The notes under the pieces are model-generated. The model was not told where the DNA came from. It did no database searches and worked only from the letters and a program-made list of their open reading frames with translations. Of a DNA stretch of 64,000 nt, positions 1 through 15,879 are shown piece by piece. Every line of letters starts with the position of its first letter. Position 1 is the first letter of the stretch. The stretch is taken from assembly GCA_963514095.1 (NCBI GenBank), contig OY741267.1, forward strand, positions 31,602,856 through 31,666,855. Direction: 5' to 3'. Origin of the DNA: Eutrigla gurnardus. Its lineage: Eukaryota; Chordata; Actinopteri; Perciformes; Triglidae. The position numbers and the translations under genes were made by a program.

Positions 1-1011
1 AACCTGGTTCTTCAACATCACCTCATCTGCCCATTTCTGTGGGGTGACGGCATGATGTCCAGTATTTTTACATTGTGCTGGAGTTTCTGAATCCTTATGC
101 CACCACTGCTTTTACCACTCCTTTTAAGACTCAGGTCCACAGCTGACCTCGGTCATGGAACAACAAATGTCTGGGCAGAAGTATGACCTTTCCCACCAGC
201 ACCTCACTGACTATTTCATGCTTTGTTGCACCATCTTGTGGTGGTTGTGCACACAACTACTGTAGTAGGTTCTTTATGGTTCACTGGGCTTGCTGTTAGT
301 GTATCCCTAATAAGAAAATGTGTTTATTAATTCATTCTCACAGGTGTTTCCCTCTCTGTTCAATTTTATATTATGATATGTCATTTATGCAATCTGCCTG
401 CTTTCTCTTGCAAGTTGATGGCGATATATGTAGCTTCAGAGAGTCTCTCTGTCTGCATTTCACCTGATTTCAACTGATAAATCCCCAACCTCTGGACATT
501 TGACAAAATAATCTTACTAGCTACCCGCTTACTGTCCTCAAACGGAGACTCTGATATGTGTTAATACTTCCACAAGGAGAGGACGTGTCAACACTCTGAC
601 CAGCATAAATCAGGGGATTAGAACTGCAGTAACAACAGCGGAGTCATGACTTAAAAAACACAAAAAGATCAGGGATGGTCAAAACAGTTTGTCCCAGAAT
701 GCACTTTTCTGGAGCAAAGATGTCAAAGTCAACGTCTCTCAGTGAGTTTTCTTCTTCTTCCTGTGTTTAAATGTAAATGAGCACTCTGTCTTAACTGCAG
801 GTGACGTGCAGGAACACGAGGTGGTGATTATAATAATAGAATAATAATTTGCGCAACCTTCTTAAGACAGCATGAGCTGAACATTCGTCAACAGGGCTCC
901 TTCCTGTCGGCTGCTTGGCTGCCGCTTTGGCGTGTTTGACTTCGCCATCAGCCGCTTGGCCTGCAGCCGCCAAGGCGGGCGACTTGCAGCCAAGGCGGGC
1001 GACTTGCAGCC
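1..1011. other. intergenic and 5' flank of the SLC22 gene
   Basis: No gene was recognised here on either strand. The left 900 bases are AT-rich single-copy-looking DNA. GC content and CpG rise only in the last 130 bases, which probably hold the start of the SLC22 transcript. No TATA box was convincing. Confidence 0.5.
971..1010. repeat. perfect 20-bp tandem duplication just before the SLC22 start codon
   Basis: The 20-base unit CAAGGCGGGCGACTTGCAGC occurs twice, back to back, at 971-990 and 991-1010. The second copy ends one base before the ATG at 1012. It therefore lies in the predicted 5' UTR and sets the bases just ahead of the start codon. This is seen directly; no function is claimed. 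Confidence 0.95.
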
Positions 1012-4000
1012 ATGTCGGACACGAAGACGAGGGACTTCGATGAAATCACCTCTTTTCTGGGCGTCTATGGCATCTTCCAAAACCTCGTCATCGCCGTGGT
1101 GAGCGCGAGCGCGGCCGTGTGCGGCTGGACGACCATGCTCACGGTCTTCGTCGCGGACACGCCGGAGCACCGCTGCAACGCGTCGAGCAACTCCACGCGC
1201 ACAGATGTGGAGAGCAGCGGCGGCGGAGCGGACAGCTGTTTCCGGGTCAACGCGAGCGGCAGCGGCGCGGAGCGCTGTGTGGAAGGATGGGTGTTCAGCA
1301 CCGAGAGATACTCCTCCACCATCGTCACCGAGGTAGCACGATGGAAGTCGGTGTTGTAAAGTTCGCTCATGAAGTCGGAGCTGTTCGTAACTTCAGATCG
1401 TCTTAGTTGAACTTGTCTTTCTATAACCGGCTTCTTGTCTCCTCCCTTGTTCACTGCAGTGGGATCTGGTGTGCGACAACGCATGGAAGGTCCCTTTTTC
1501 CACCTCCATGTTCTTTGTAGGAGTCTTGATTGGGTCATTTAGCAGTGGTCAACTCTCAGACCGGTATGTCATTGTATGTGTAGTGTTATTGATAATTATA
1601 ATAATATGTCAAGTTTAAAAAAATAACTAGATCAATCGGACATACAGAAATGTGAATTTCAGGATGACTGCAGGAAGTCATAGCTCATCCGTCTTTTGGA
1701 AAATGTATGTTGGAATGGATTAATGTGTTTAAAATAGAGATTCCTCAACAGATAGCACGATCCTGATTTGATGTTCATAAAATAAGTAAAAGGCTGTCAG
1801 AAGCCCAAAAGAAGCCTGAAGGACCTGAAGGATCCTGTGTTTGTCTTAGCACCACATAGGGTGGAAACAAAATATCAGCAGATGAAAGTTTTGCATAGCC
1901 TCTAAACATTCATGTTCTGTAACAGTTGCCATTGTTGCTGTTTAAATTACATTTCCCTTTTTATATCTAATCATAATAATTGGGAGTAATTAAGGCAACT
2001 AAAACTGTGACGTAAAACACATCACATGAACCATCACTTTAAATGGACACTAACTAACTATGAATTTAATTCATTCTAATTTAAGCTCACTGAGGATACA
2101 ACTCATTATAAAGTAAATTGCACTTAACGATGTTACACTGGAATGTACTCAGACTCAGACAACTTTATTAATCCCACCAGGGGCAATTGATTTCAGCAGC
2201 TTGCATACTGGCACAGTACAAAAACACAGTACACACAATAAATACATGAGTTACTAAAGTAAATAAATAGAATAGAATGCCAAGGAATACAGTGTCATCA
2301 AGGATCAGCTGACCAAAGTAAACAAATACATAGGTTGCACATGTTTGACCAATAATAGGCACATAGTAAAAAGAATGAAATCATTATAAAGAATTTAAGA
2401 GACGAATAGCAGAGGGGATAAAATATATTTTTTTAAACTGTTTGTCTTACAGACAGGTGAGACATAGTGACGACCTGAGCAAATGTAAAACAGGTTTCCA
2501 AATTCTGGCAGCTGTACAACTATCAGTCATTTGCAAATGAATCAAACATGCCGCCTCTTACTTCCGTCTTTAATGTTTCTTTGACCTTGGCGGTTCTTAT
2601 ATGAACTGGTAGAGCCTGCAAGAAAATAAGACTCGTCCCCATTGAAGAAGATTGCTTTCTATATAAATGTAGCATCAGGGATTATTTTCTCCATCCACTG
2701 ATTGAACACACTGTAATGTGTGCATGTTTTATCTTATCAATCATTGTTGCTTGAAAAAAGACTTCAATCGTTCATCAAAGTCATTGAATTAATTTTAGCT
2801 GCAGTTATGAAAGTACATTTTTAATTGTTGTGAACTGTTGTGCTAGCAGCAACAATCAAACTGAGGGACTGAGAGGAAGCAAAGAAGAGCTAATCATATT
2901 AGTAAAAGTCAAAGACTTGCTGTGAAGGTATTCACACACAGATTGCACATGTTGTGTATATTTCATGTGTCTCTGCATTGTCTTACAGGCTTGGACGGAA
3001 GCCGGTCTTCTTTTTCACCATGGCCTTATTAACAGTCATTCCCTTGATCCAGGCCAGTTCCTTCAACTGGGTCATGTACTGTGTCCTCAACGGTCTGAGA
3101 GGACTCGGCATCGCCAATTACATCGTGTCACTCATACTGGGTGAGAGCACATGCACTACGACCTGTATCCAAAGCTTCCATGTCTCTTCTCCAATGTCGT
3201 CCTGTGACAAAGTGCAGCTTACTTGTGTAGAGTTTTCCTCTGAGGAAAGCTGAACAAGGGCATTGCTTTGTCCTCTGGTTGAAAGAGGCAATGAACTCAG
3301 TAAGGCCGCAGACAATTTTCACAATTTCTTTCTGTTCAGTTAATATCATATACTTAACTTTCACGTATTGATGCCATGCTGCTGATCCTCTTCTTGGTCA
3401 GGGTCTGAGATGCTGAGCCAACAAGCCAGGGTGACCTGCTCTCTACTGGGACACTGTACAGGCTTTGGTGTTGGATACGCCTTGTTGCCTCTCTTTGCCT
3501 ACTTCATACGAGGCTGGAGGATGCTGCTGGTTGCTACTGCCATCCCTGGTTTCCTATTTATTCCAGCATGGTGGTAAGTCTGTTGCAAGTCGGCTGGTCA
3601 GTGTTCAGTGGTATGTCCTGTCAGCACTACAATTTAAATTGATTTAAATTGTGAAGCGTCCCATAATATATAACTGAGTGGTCCCAATGAGAGTGAATGT
3701 TGTCTCACTTTATTTGATTATACTAAAAAAAAGCATAAATTAAGGGCAAACAAAAACAGACTCACCCAGGTCAAACAGAAAATTACTGATCAAATAATCT
3801 GATTTGATAAATCAAACTTTCTCTAGAGATATAGACTATGACAGCATTTTGCAAGACATGAAAATACTTTAGCCAAACTAAATGCAAATGCACTTTCTGA
3901 AACATTTAATTATTTTAAATAGCAAATATTAATGAACTCCTGTCCCACGGTCTCTGTCCAGGTTGATTCCTGAGTCTCCCCGCTGGCTTTTGCAGAAAGG

Positions 4001-6620
4001 TCGGGTGGAGGAGGCTGAGCTTGTCATACGCATTGCAGCCAAAAGGAACAGAGTCCCGACTCCTGAGGTCATATTCAGGACTGACGAGTGCCTGGAGCTA
4101 ACGGTATTATTTTTACTCCTCGTGTGGTGGGAGCTCAAATTATGATCTGGTGGTACTGTTGGCAAGCATTACATTGCACTGTATGCAGTGTAACGGTTTT
4201 GTTTCTTTTCATACATGTCTAATTCAGCACAGTAAAGGTGAAGAGGAGCAGGCATACACGTATCTGGACCTGATACGCACCCCTAACATAAGGAATATTA
4301 CAATTCTGAGCATTTTTATATGGTAACACTTCTTTTCACTGTCCGTTACTTTCCCTGCTATGATTGTGCATACACTTTATTCTGTGCAAAGTAATTCCCT
4401 TCTGTCATTTTCACAGTTGCCGTTATGATGTATGATGATGACGGAAATCCTTATAAATTCTGACTATATTAATATAAAATAAGGTCACATTTGTCAAATC
4501 TTGCATTCAAAAGTTTGATGCTAAAAACGCAAAACAGAAATAGACTGATTTTACATCTGTGGTTATTAACTGTACCGGAAAATATTAATAACCTAGATTT
4601 GGTTATTATCTATAATGAAAATGACAGCCGGTTTAAAGTCATGTTCCAATTTAAATGTTCCCTTTAATTATCAAAGCAGGTTTAAACTGTAACTTATTCT
4701 AAATGACTTGTTGTCAGCTTGAGCTATAGGGCCTTAAAGCCTCTGTTTTTTTTACTTTTTCATTTCTAACTTTGAATCTTTTTTATTTATTTGTTTATAT
4801 TTGATTGTCTTTTTACCGCATCTTACCAACCTATCCTTTCTGTATATATGTATGGACCCGTATGTGCCTGGTTTTACTCTGTCAAAAGCCCTTTAAAGGT
4901 GCTATATTAATAAAGTTATTATTATTACATTACACCTTCAAAGCAGCTTAGATATGTTAAATATATTGTTTAAACACAAAGCCTTCCATCTTCATCCAGC
5001 CTTGATTTTTCCTGCAGGATGTCCACCAGCATGGTCTTCTATGGTCTCTCTCTCAATACCAGCACAATGAACGGAGACGCCTACCTCAATTGCTTAATTT
5101 CAGCAGTCATTGACATTGTGGTGTATGTGACCACTTGGGCGCTGGCTAAACGTGTGCCGCGACCCACACTCCTATTCTCCACGCTGATGTTTTGTGGCGT
5201 CATGCTTCTGATCATCAAGCTGGTTCCTGAAGGTCTGTTTACTCCAAATGCAATATTGACTGAATCAGGCAACCCTGACAGTGCTAGAAAATACACTATG
5301 CTTGTGTAAAATGTGCATTGCCTTACAATCTCATTGGTTGTTTTTTGCAGACATGCATGTCATGATCCAGGTGTTGGTCTTGGTGGGAAAGGTCGGCGTG
5401 TCTGCTGCGTACAGCCTGATCTATGTGTTTTTCACCGAGCTGATCCCCACTGTGGTCAGGAACATGGGCTTAGGGATCGCCTCCACGGCTGCACGCGTAG
5501 GCAGCATCATCTCTCCTTTCATGATCTACATAGGCAAGTGTTGTCTTGGGTCTTTCTCTCGTTGTAGCTGTATTTGTCCAGTAGAATGTCACACTTATCA
5601 TACTTTACTTCACTACTACTACTCCAGCAATTTAGTATTCCTTATTCACACGGTTTAGAGACTTTTAAACTCCACATGCCAATCTAAAATTCAAAACTTA
5701 ATTTGACCTAAATCTCTTTGTTGCCAAGTCCTAGTTTTTAATAACTGAGACACTATATATGCGTATAATTGTTTTATATAAAATATGTGATTATGTTAGA
5801 CCCCACGTTGCCACTGCTGCCTTTAAGTTTCAGAACAGATTTTTAGGATTTTGTTCACAATATTCACAAAAGATAGGTTAACTGATGACTCTAAATGTCC
5901 CGTAGGTGTGAATGTGAGCGTGAATGGTTGTTTGTCTCTACATGTCGGCCCTGTGATAGACTGGTTACCTGTCCAGGGTGTACCCTGCCTTCGCCCAATG
6001 ACAGCTGGGATCGGCTCCAGCCCCCCCCCACAGGGTTAAGTTAGGTTCCTGTCTGTCACAGCTGACACATTGGCTTGGCACAGAAGTAAAACAGGTATTA
6101 CTGCAATGCTCAAGTGTCCCAGACAAGGAGAGTGTTACATGTCAAGACATCTTCTGTGAAAACGGCCTATTCAACTGCCTTTTATTCTGTTTGCAGGAAT
6201 ATACAGCAAGATCCTGCCATACATTGTTTTTGGCACAATCAGCATTTTGGCTGCTGCTGCCACCATGTTGCTGCCAGACACCAGGAACAGCAAGCTTCCT
6301 GACCTCATCAGCGAGGCCAAACCCATCAGAGGGTATGTTGAGGCTGTTGCATAATTTTATTAGCGCTATTAGTGCATGCAAGAGCATGACTGCAGCTGCA
6401 TTTCAGTGTTGCAGATGGTGATGATGTCAAACAAGAAATATGTACACGCAAAGCAAACATTTAGAGCAAACTGAATGCCGGTTTATCTCTTGGTTTGTAA
6501 TCATGTGCATTCTAAAGGTTCTCTTTCTCTTCCATCTGTCTCTGTTTCTTTGTATCTTAAAGCTGCTGCTCAAAAATGGAATTGCTTCAGCCAAGCCCTG
6601 AGGAAGAGTGCAAGGCGTAA
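1012..6620 (+). CDS. SLC22-family organic cation/carnitine transporter-like protein (OCTN type), 10 coding exons
   Basis: Joined exons: 1012-1332, 1460-1563, 2989-3140, 3402-3573, 3962-4103, 4228-4322, 5018-5232, 5351-5533, 6197-6332, 6563-6620. All phases agree and give about 525 residues, close to the usual 550 of this family. The family comprises 12-helix major-facilitator transporters of organic cations, carnitine or anions in the plasma membrane. Visible marks are DFDEITSFLG at the N-terminus, a large first extracellular loop with three N-glycosylation sequons (two NAS, one NST), the MFS signature LSDRLGRK after helix 2, and IPESPRWL before the central cytoplasmic loop. Exon boundaries such as STIVTE/WDLVC match my recollection of human SLC22A5. 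Intron 8 appears to use a GC donor (5534). Substrate and exact orthologue (slc22a4/5-like versus a fish-specific member) cannot be decided by eye. The C-terminus EEECKA is unlike that of human OCTN2. Confidence 0.85.
2150..2480 (-). mobile_element. degenerate interspersed repeat resembling a fish LINE 3' end
   Basis: The stretch starts with ACAACTTTATTAATCCC and continues through AATAGCAGAGGGGATAAA. I recognise this as the common fish pattern of a retrotransposon tail lying in reverse (ACTTTATTGATCCC...). It sits in SLC22 intron 2, carries no long open frame, and is decayed. Recognition is from memory of the pattern; the exact family and ends need a repeat library. Confidence 0.5.
4838..4928 (+). 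repeat. short interspersed-repeat tail in SLC22 intron 6
   Basis: The segment AAAGGTGCTATATTAATAAA followed by GTTATTATTATT resembles the 3' end shared by several fish SINE/LINE families (GCTATATAAATAAAGTTATTATTATT). Only the tail can be recognised, so the element is probably 5'-truncated. Confidence 0.5.
5870..6046 (+). repeat. 3' half of a dispersed teleost repeat (same family as 7323-7520)
   Basis: The sequence from AACTGATGACTCTAAATGTC through CTGTCCAGGGTGTACCCTGC to GGGATCGGCTCCAGCCCCCC is the distal part of a very common fish repeat. The proximal part of that family begins GGGCTGCACGGT. This fragment lies in SLC22 intron 8, downstream of the GC donor. It has no coding capacity. Its class is unknown to me. 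Confidence 0.7.
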
Positions 6621-6668
6621 AAAGAAAATGTGACTTGTTCCACAAGCTGCCACACGATCATGGAACAT

Positions 6669-6872
6669 GGGGGGGGGGAGGGGTTTAGCTGAGTGCCTGG
6701 TGTCCCTGAGCAAGACACCTCACCCCAATTGCTCCTGACGAGCTGGCTGTCGCCCTGCGTGGTTGACTCCGCCGTCAGTGTATGAATGTGTGTGTGAATG
6801 GGTGAATGTCAGTCATTCCTGTAAAGCGCTTTGGAGAAAAGCGCTATATAAATGAGGCCATGTACCATTTAC
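6669..6872 (+). repeat. dispersed teleost repeat downstream of the SLC22 gene
   Basis: It begins at a G-rich run. It contains CTGAGCAAGACACCTCACCC, GTGTGTGAATGGGTGAATG and finally AAGCGCTTTGGAGAAAAGCG before CTATATAAATGAGGCCATGTACCATTT. This is the familiar fish repeat that ends in a GCGCTATATAAATG module. It starts about 50 bp after the SLC22 stop codon, so it may form part of that gene's 3' UTR. Confidence 0.75.
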
Positions 6873-7322
6873 ATGAGTATGTTTGATCAACTTTCATAGG
6901 AACGAACAGACCCTCGCTCTGTGTCCAGTTCACTCTCACACCCATGCTACAGCCAGTCAGATACAACTCTGAAGGCTGTAAAGAAGTGAACAAGAGCGCC
7001 CTCTGCTGAATGAAAATTACACAGCAAGAGTGGAAGGATCACATGTTGATCACACACACAAAGCAGTTTTGTGTTTTATGATGGTTGGGTCAACATTAAT
7101 GTTGTTTATTAGAGAGAACCTCTGAGCTTCTTCTATTTTCATATATAGTACAGAATAATACTTGTACATTAGTTATGTTATCTTGAAAACATTTGTGTTT
7201 ATACATTAATGTATTAAGCAGGAAACTTACATGGGGCTCCCCAAAGTAAAAAAATATAGATTTTTGTTATATGTATACATGTATATATATATATATACAC
7301 ACATACATACATATATACATAT
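6873..7322. other. intergenic DNA between the SLC22 gene and map2k2
   Basis: AT-rich, with a (TA)n/(CATA)n simple stretch near 7268-7325. No open frame is supported and no RNA gene was seen. Confidence 0.5.
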
Positions 7323-7520
7323 ATGGGCTGCACGGTAGCGTAGTGGGTAGCATTATCGGGTCGAGTTCGGGTTCCTTCCGTGGAGTTTGCATGTTCTCCC
7401 CGTGTAAGCGTGGGTTCTCTCCAGGTTCTCCGGCTCCCTCCCACAGTCCAAAGAAATGCAGGGCTGTTTCCCCGCGACCCTGAATACAGAATAAGCGGTA
7501 GACGATGGATGGATGGATAT
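7323..7520 (+). repeat. internally deleted copy of the dispersed GGGCTGCACGGT repeat family
   Basis: Both ends of the family can be seen: the head GGGCTGCACGGTAGCGTAGT and the tail AATACAGAATAAGCGG followed by GATGGATGGATGG. The middle includes GAGTTTGCATGTTCTCCCCG and CTCCCACAGTCCAAAGAAAT. The module found at 5870-6046 is missing here, so this copy is shortened. It is flanked by TATATA-rich DNA. Confidence 0.75.
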
Positions 7521-7679
7521 ATATAATCATATGTCGAAATGTGGTTGTAATGTAATGGGTTTTTTTTTAATTCAATATAATGCATTTGTTGTGCTAAAAG
7601 TGAATTGTTTAATAAAAGTACTACAACATGAAACCTGGAGACTGTTCATTACTCATTATTCACAATGCAGGAGAGCAGT

Positions 7680-8300
7680 CGGTGGGGGCGGGGCCAATAA
7701 AGGCCCAACAGCAAATATTCAATAGGTTATCCTTGTTAATCCCGTGTACGTGTTGTCTGAAATATCGCGAGATCGACTACAGAAGGGCAACAGATGTGTT
7801 TTTCCTGGGCTCGCGAGGAACCCGCCCAACACGGCCCCTGATTGGCTATTACTCATTGCCATCGTTCGTTGGATTGGTCAGGTTTAGGCATGATGAGTGA
7901 GATCTATTCTCTCATTAAAAACCATTGGGTTTCGGGTAAATAATATAAATATAATGGTAAAGCAGTCTGAGGCAGAGTACGGTGGACCAGAGTAGGCCGA
8001 GTCATGCCTTCGCCATTATAGAAAAACACACAAATTCACCGAGTGTGCGGATCCTGCCGGGCCCGTGTCCTGCGCCGCGCCCCCGTCTCTGCTGCTTACA
8101 CTCGGGACCGGTGTCTCAGAACCCGCTAGCGAAAAGAGGGGACTCGCGGATAGATACCGGAGACCCCCCATTAGCCTGGTGTTTCTAATTTAGACAGCTG
8201 GGCGGGGACACGGCGCCGTTTGTAAAGTAAAAGCGTCGCTGGCTCGCAGCTGGCGTTAAATGAGGCGCTATCACGCAGCAGCTAACTAGCTAGCAGGTGA
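7680..8300 (+). promoter_or_regulatory. probable map2k2 promoter and 5' UTR region
   Basis: This stretch is richer in CpG than its surroundings. It holds a GC box directly overlapping a CCAAT box (7684-7698, GGGGGCGGGGCCAAT). Two inverted CCAAT boxes follow (ATTGG at 7841-7845 and 7873-7877). TCGCGA motifs lie near 7765 and 7811. There is no obvious TATA box, consistent with a housekeeping promoter. The transcription start was not located. A donor-like ATGTAAGTACC near 8450 could end a noncoding first exon. Inferred from motif content and position only. Confidence 0.55.
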
Positions 8301-8798
8301 AGCAAGTTAACTTACCGTGAATGGCTGCAAGCGGTGGCTCTGGGTTTCAGTACTTCACCTGCCGTTATGTTGTAGCTCGTTGTGCGTAGATTGATGTACA
8401 CGTTTCACGTTACAGCGGTGACCACAATGCTAGTTGTCGTGCTAACCAATGTAAGTACCGTAGCGCCCCACCATTTAAAACTATAATCTAGCTAACGTTA
8501 ACTTAAGGTTAGCCAACTAGCTAGCGTTAGCCGTATAGCCTCTTTAAAAAGTAACTAATTTGCAGTGTTGGTCGTAGTATTGTGAATTTAAGCAGGTTGT
8601 CCTCACTCACTGACAGGAAACGTATAGTCGATATTTAGTCCAGGTCTACTAGAGAATACCTGTTTGCTATTTAAGCACTTTAAGCTTGTACGGGAAGTTT
8701 ATCTTGACCACAAATAACTGTACTTTATCGGCCATTTCCCAGTCCGAGACGGTTAAGATAGTTGTAAGCATACCTCCGTAGTTTATCCACAAGTCAGC

Positions 8799-12113
<3,315 letters not shown>

Positions 12114-12953
12114 ACACACAGTACGTACATGATAACATGGATAAGTTGCTGCATAAAAACATACGCCTGCGTACACACCATTTGCCACATCTTCCCTCAG
12201 GTGAACCTCTGAAGTCTCCGTCCATCAAATGATCTCTACTGAAATATTATATCTACAGCACAAGTGTGTCAATCCCAGTTATTACAATCATGGATATGCA
12301 TCTGTACATGTGTAGAGACGGATACATATTTGACTGTGTTTTGATATGTGTTATGCAAACACATTTAGAAATGGAAGAATACGTTTTTAACAGGTCTGGT
12401 TACGACCTCATGTGCGTCTGTGTTAGCAAGAGAAGATTGATTCATGGATGTGTTTGCTTTTGGTGATTTCTACAAATTTTGAGATGTCTTGAGGTGCACC
12501 ATAATGTTTAAAATATTTTAGCATGGCCCTCATGTTCCAACCTTAAATGTACCCTCTGCTTTATATCTGGGTTGTTAACTAAAAGCAGCATCCTCAGCTT
12601 GTTGTGTTACCATTAGCTTCAGATTAGCTACACTGGGGCAGAGATTGCCTTTGAAAATACTGGGGATTAATCTCTGGACGGTATCTGCTGTAACAACACT
12701 GCCTTTATCTCACAAGGAAGCTGAATCGCAACTCACTGAGCAGTCTCAGCGGCAACAAACGGTTATTTCTTTGTATTCGCTGTAATGTAAACGGGCCATA
12801 GATTTGCCATTGAAGTGCATCCTGTGTTGCGGCAGGATCAGGGCATTTCACTCCTTTCTGTTCTATTTGTGTACTTCCTCCTTTAAGTAACGATATACAT
12901 GTATTTTATGGTAAAATAATTGAAAGCTTTGTCTTTATAAAGTTTGAATTGTC

Positions 12954-12959
12954 AATAAA
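12954..12959 (+). terminator. map2k2 polyadenylation signal
   Basis: AATAAA lies 840 bases after the map2k2 stop codon, in AT-rich DNA, and is the first canonical hexamer downstream of it that I found. The 3' UTR therefore probably spans 12114 to about 12980. Confidence 0.6.
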
Positions 12960-12979
12960 TGGTATGTATTGTAAGATAC

Positions 12980-15780
12980 TGTTTTACACTCATTTCACCA
13001 GAAGGGGGAAGCACTCGGGTGCAATGCTCTGATGACCTCTGGTACAATCAAAAATATGCTACCAAACAGAAATATCAAAATATCCTTGGTGGTGTGTGTG
13101 AGGTGCATTGTGCATACATTGCTGCAACCAAGTTAACTCATGCTTATACTGACTGGAACAAAGAGCAGAACCGTGAATTAAAGTGCATCTGAAATCCATT
13201 AGTCCTCCATTTAAATTACAACCACAATGCTTCATCTGTTCGGCTCAGGTCGACGGTAATAATGAAATCTCGTCTTGAATGTCTGTCAAATTCAGGCTGA
13301 AAATGTGAGGCCTTGAGCTAAGAGGAAGATGTAGTGTTGCAGTGTGGCTGGCCAAGTCTGAGCAATGTTGATGGGAGGGGGACTACTGCAGCAGAAAAAC
13401 AGCAAAGTCTGCAGTCATTAATATGCAAATATGCAAATGAGAGGGTAATTAAGATTGGGCGTTTGTCAGTGGCTCTTTGATTGCTAATGAATTCAAATCT
13501 GCAAGAAAGGGGGAGGGGGTGATGAGCTAAAAACGAGGAAAAAGAACAGGATGCTATTGTGCTTTTTTCTGGGGGGGGGGGGGGGGGTGACTGAGTGGTC
13601 TATAGAATGTAAAGGCCTTTTGAACAGAAGAAAATACTGACCATTGATGCTTTTGCAAATGTATATAAAAAGTATATTTTAAAAAAAAAGACAATGTGAC
13701 AAATCCAACCACAACTAATAAAAAGAAAATAACGTGACAAAAAATTCAACGAGCGAGTAGGTTGAAATAATGTTTAAGCACTAATGGAAGCCAAAGCATA
13801 TGCGGGGGGGGAAACGGAGCTCTGAGTTGGTGCCAAGGCAATTAACGGTGTACACCGTCACGAAGCATTCAGCATGCCAGGCTAGAGCCACCGCAGGAAG
13901 GAAGAGGGATCTCTGCTCATTAAGTGTGATGTGGCTGACCCCTGTTGAGAGAGATGCTCAGGTATCTTGGTGGGAGGGGGGGGGGGGGTGCAGTGGCAGC
14001 ATGTCGTGTGTCACAAACAGTGTTATTTTCATATTTCTGGTGAACGGGGGCCTACAGTTCACACATGAGCACACACCGCTGTTATCGTGGTTTCAGTGGT
14101 CCCTTGACACTTGTACATCTTCCTCCCTCCCCGGCATGTGAAATGAGAATGTGTATACAAGGAATAAAAACAAATTAAATGTTGTGAAGAATGGGGCAAA
14201 ACAGCTGCTCTCGTCACCTTATGGCGTAACGACTATCCCACAATGCAGCAGCTTTTCACGGGGGCCGAATACTCGCCGCAACAATGTCAGTGTCTGTGAC
14301 ACCCAGTCAGAATACACCAAGATATGAGATTGAGTTGGGGATCATCTAAAAAGAGATACCGAATACCTGAGCCAGGATTAGAAGTAAATACACTCTTAAT
14401 ATATATGACTTGGGAGTGTAAGCAGCTGATCCCGGGCCTGCTCTGTTTGGAGTACATGAGTGTGTTCGCATGTGTGTGTGAGAGAGAGGGGGCTGAAATT
14501 TTCACAGGAAACAGGAAACCAGAAGTCATAACAGGATGCCCCAGGTTTTTTTTTATACTGTACCTGATGCGTGGGTGGCTGCATGGGGGTAACCCATTTA
14601 CAAAGCCGTGGTGCTCATCTAGAGAAGAGAGAGCCCAGGAAAGAGTGGGTGGAGAGGAGGGTACAGAGTTTGGGGGTTAGGAAAATGGAGTTCCACTCTA
14701 AATATAGCTTTTTGCGTGTGTGTGTGTGTGTCTTGCACCTTTATTGCACAACCTTGATGTTGCTTTGCCTCCGTGCTGTTTGTCCTACTTTTTAAAAAAA
14801 GGCAACAAACCAAACATTGTTTGATGTTCCGTGTAGAGCTGTGATATGATCACTTCCATGGCACACGCATGCACCGTCTTTCCCCAGGTGCACTGTGGGA
14901 GCTTCTCAAGTGAATCTGTGACACGAGACCAGTTTTGTCATAATGAGGTTGATCTGCTCAGAGCGGCGTTTAACGTCACACGTCTTCAACCCACGCGACT
15001 CTTGAGCATGCATTTGACTGTTCCTGTGGCTAAGTGAAATAGTGAACTATACTATTGCACATTTATTTAGTACTAAAATGATAACACGTTAACCAGTCTT
15101 TACTCCGGCTGTTAATGACACAGATGTGTGCGAAGCATGCTGAGCGTGTGTGTGTGTGCATGTTTGTGAACCACAAAGTGGATGTCTGAGCTTTCTCGTA
15201 AAGGCCAGCACAGATGTCATTTAGGTTGTTTCCCCCTAAAACCATTTGAGGTTTTCTTTAGAAGGTCTCAAAACAAAGGCTGACATTAACTGCAGCCCTG
15301 TTTACATAACCAGCCAGGTACAACTCGTGAGAAAACAGCGGCCAGGCCATTTCTGTGGGTTAGATGCTGGTGCCTACATTTTTATTTATTTTTTACTTTA
15401 TTTCTTTCTTCCACACACACAGATAAAACACACTAATGTAATCACACTAATTTCTCTTTAGTGTTTTGGTTCAAATACTTAGCAATATCTAAGATAAAAC
15501 TATTGGACAAATCATGAACATGAAATGCTATATTAAAAGATTCCATTAATGATAATATAGGCTACTTAGTAATGTAACTGCATGTTTTGTTTCCTCCCCA
15601 GACGCACTAAACTAAAAACCAACAAAAATGGGGTATTGCATTAACATGATGGTAGTTAGTTACAGATCGCCCAATAATCTTATGTTTTTGTCCATTAATT
15701 CAGACATCGTGATCAATTAGAATCCATCTAAAGGAACTTTATCACGATGTCTTGCGACTTTTCGTGTCGATGTTGAGAAC
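12980..15780. other. intergenic DNA between map2k2 and tcf3
   Basis: No exon could be supported. The stretch includes two poly-G tracts (17 G at 13571-13587 and 13 G at 13976-13988), several short (GT)n runs (14715-14730, 15147-15160), and one block rich in homeodomain/POU-type motifs (see 13405-13510). Confidence 0.5.
13405..13510. promoter_or_regulatory. candidate conserved noncoding element with POU/homeodomain motifs
   Basis: Within 100 bp there are two overlapping octamer-like copies (ATATGCAAATATGCAAATGA). Homeodomain cores CATTAATATG, GGTAATTAAG and GCTAATGAATTC and a CTTTGAT TCF/LEF-type core also occur. Such clustering is typical of developmental enhancers. It lies between map2k2 and tcf3. 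Conservation itself cannot be seen from one sequence. Confidence 0.3.
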
Positions 15781-15879
15781 AACTGAGCATGGTGGACTCT
15801 CTTTGACACACAAACACGAACATTTGTTTTGTCGCGCAGGCACTGCTTGAGAACAAAATTAACACGCAAGCAGCCCGTA

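Noticed and set aside
1065..1538. 157-codon minus-strand open frame over SLC22 exons 1-2
   Set aside because: Antisense shadow of a GC-rich exon; no family match.
7883..7965. C/D-box snoRNA-like pair (ATGATGA near 7890 and CTGA about 75 bases later)
   Set aside because: No terminal stem pairs around the boxes and no C'/D' boxes; it lies in the map2k2 promoter, not in an intron.
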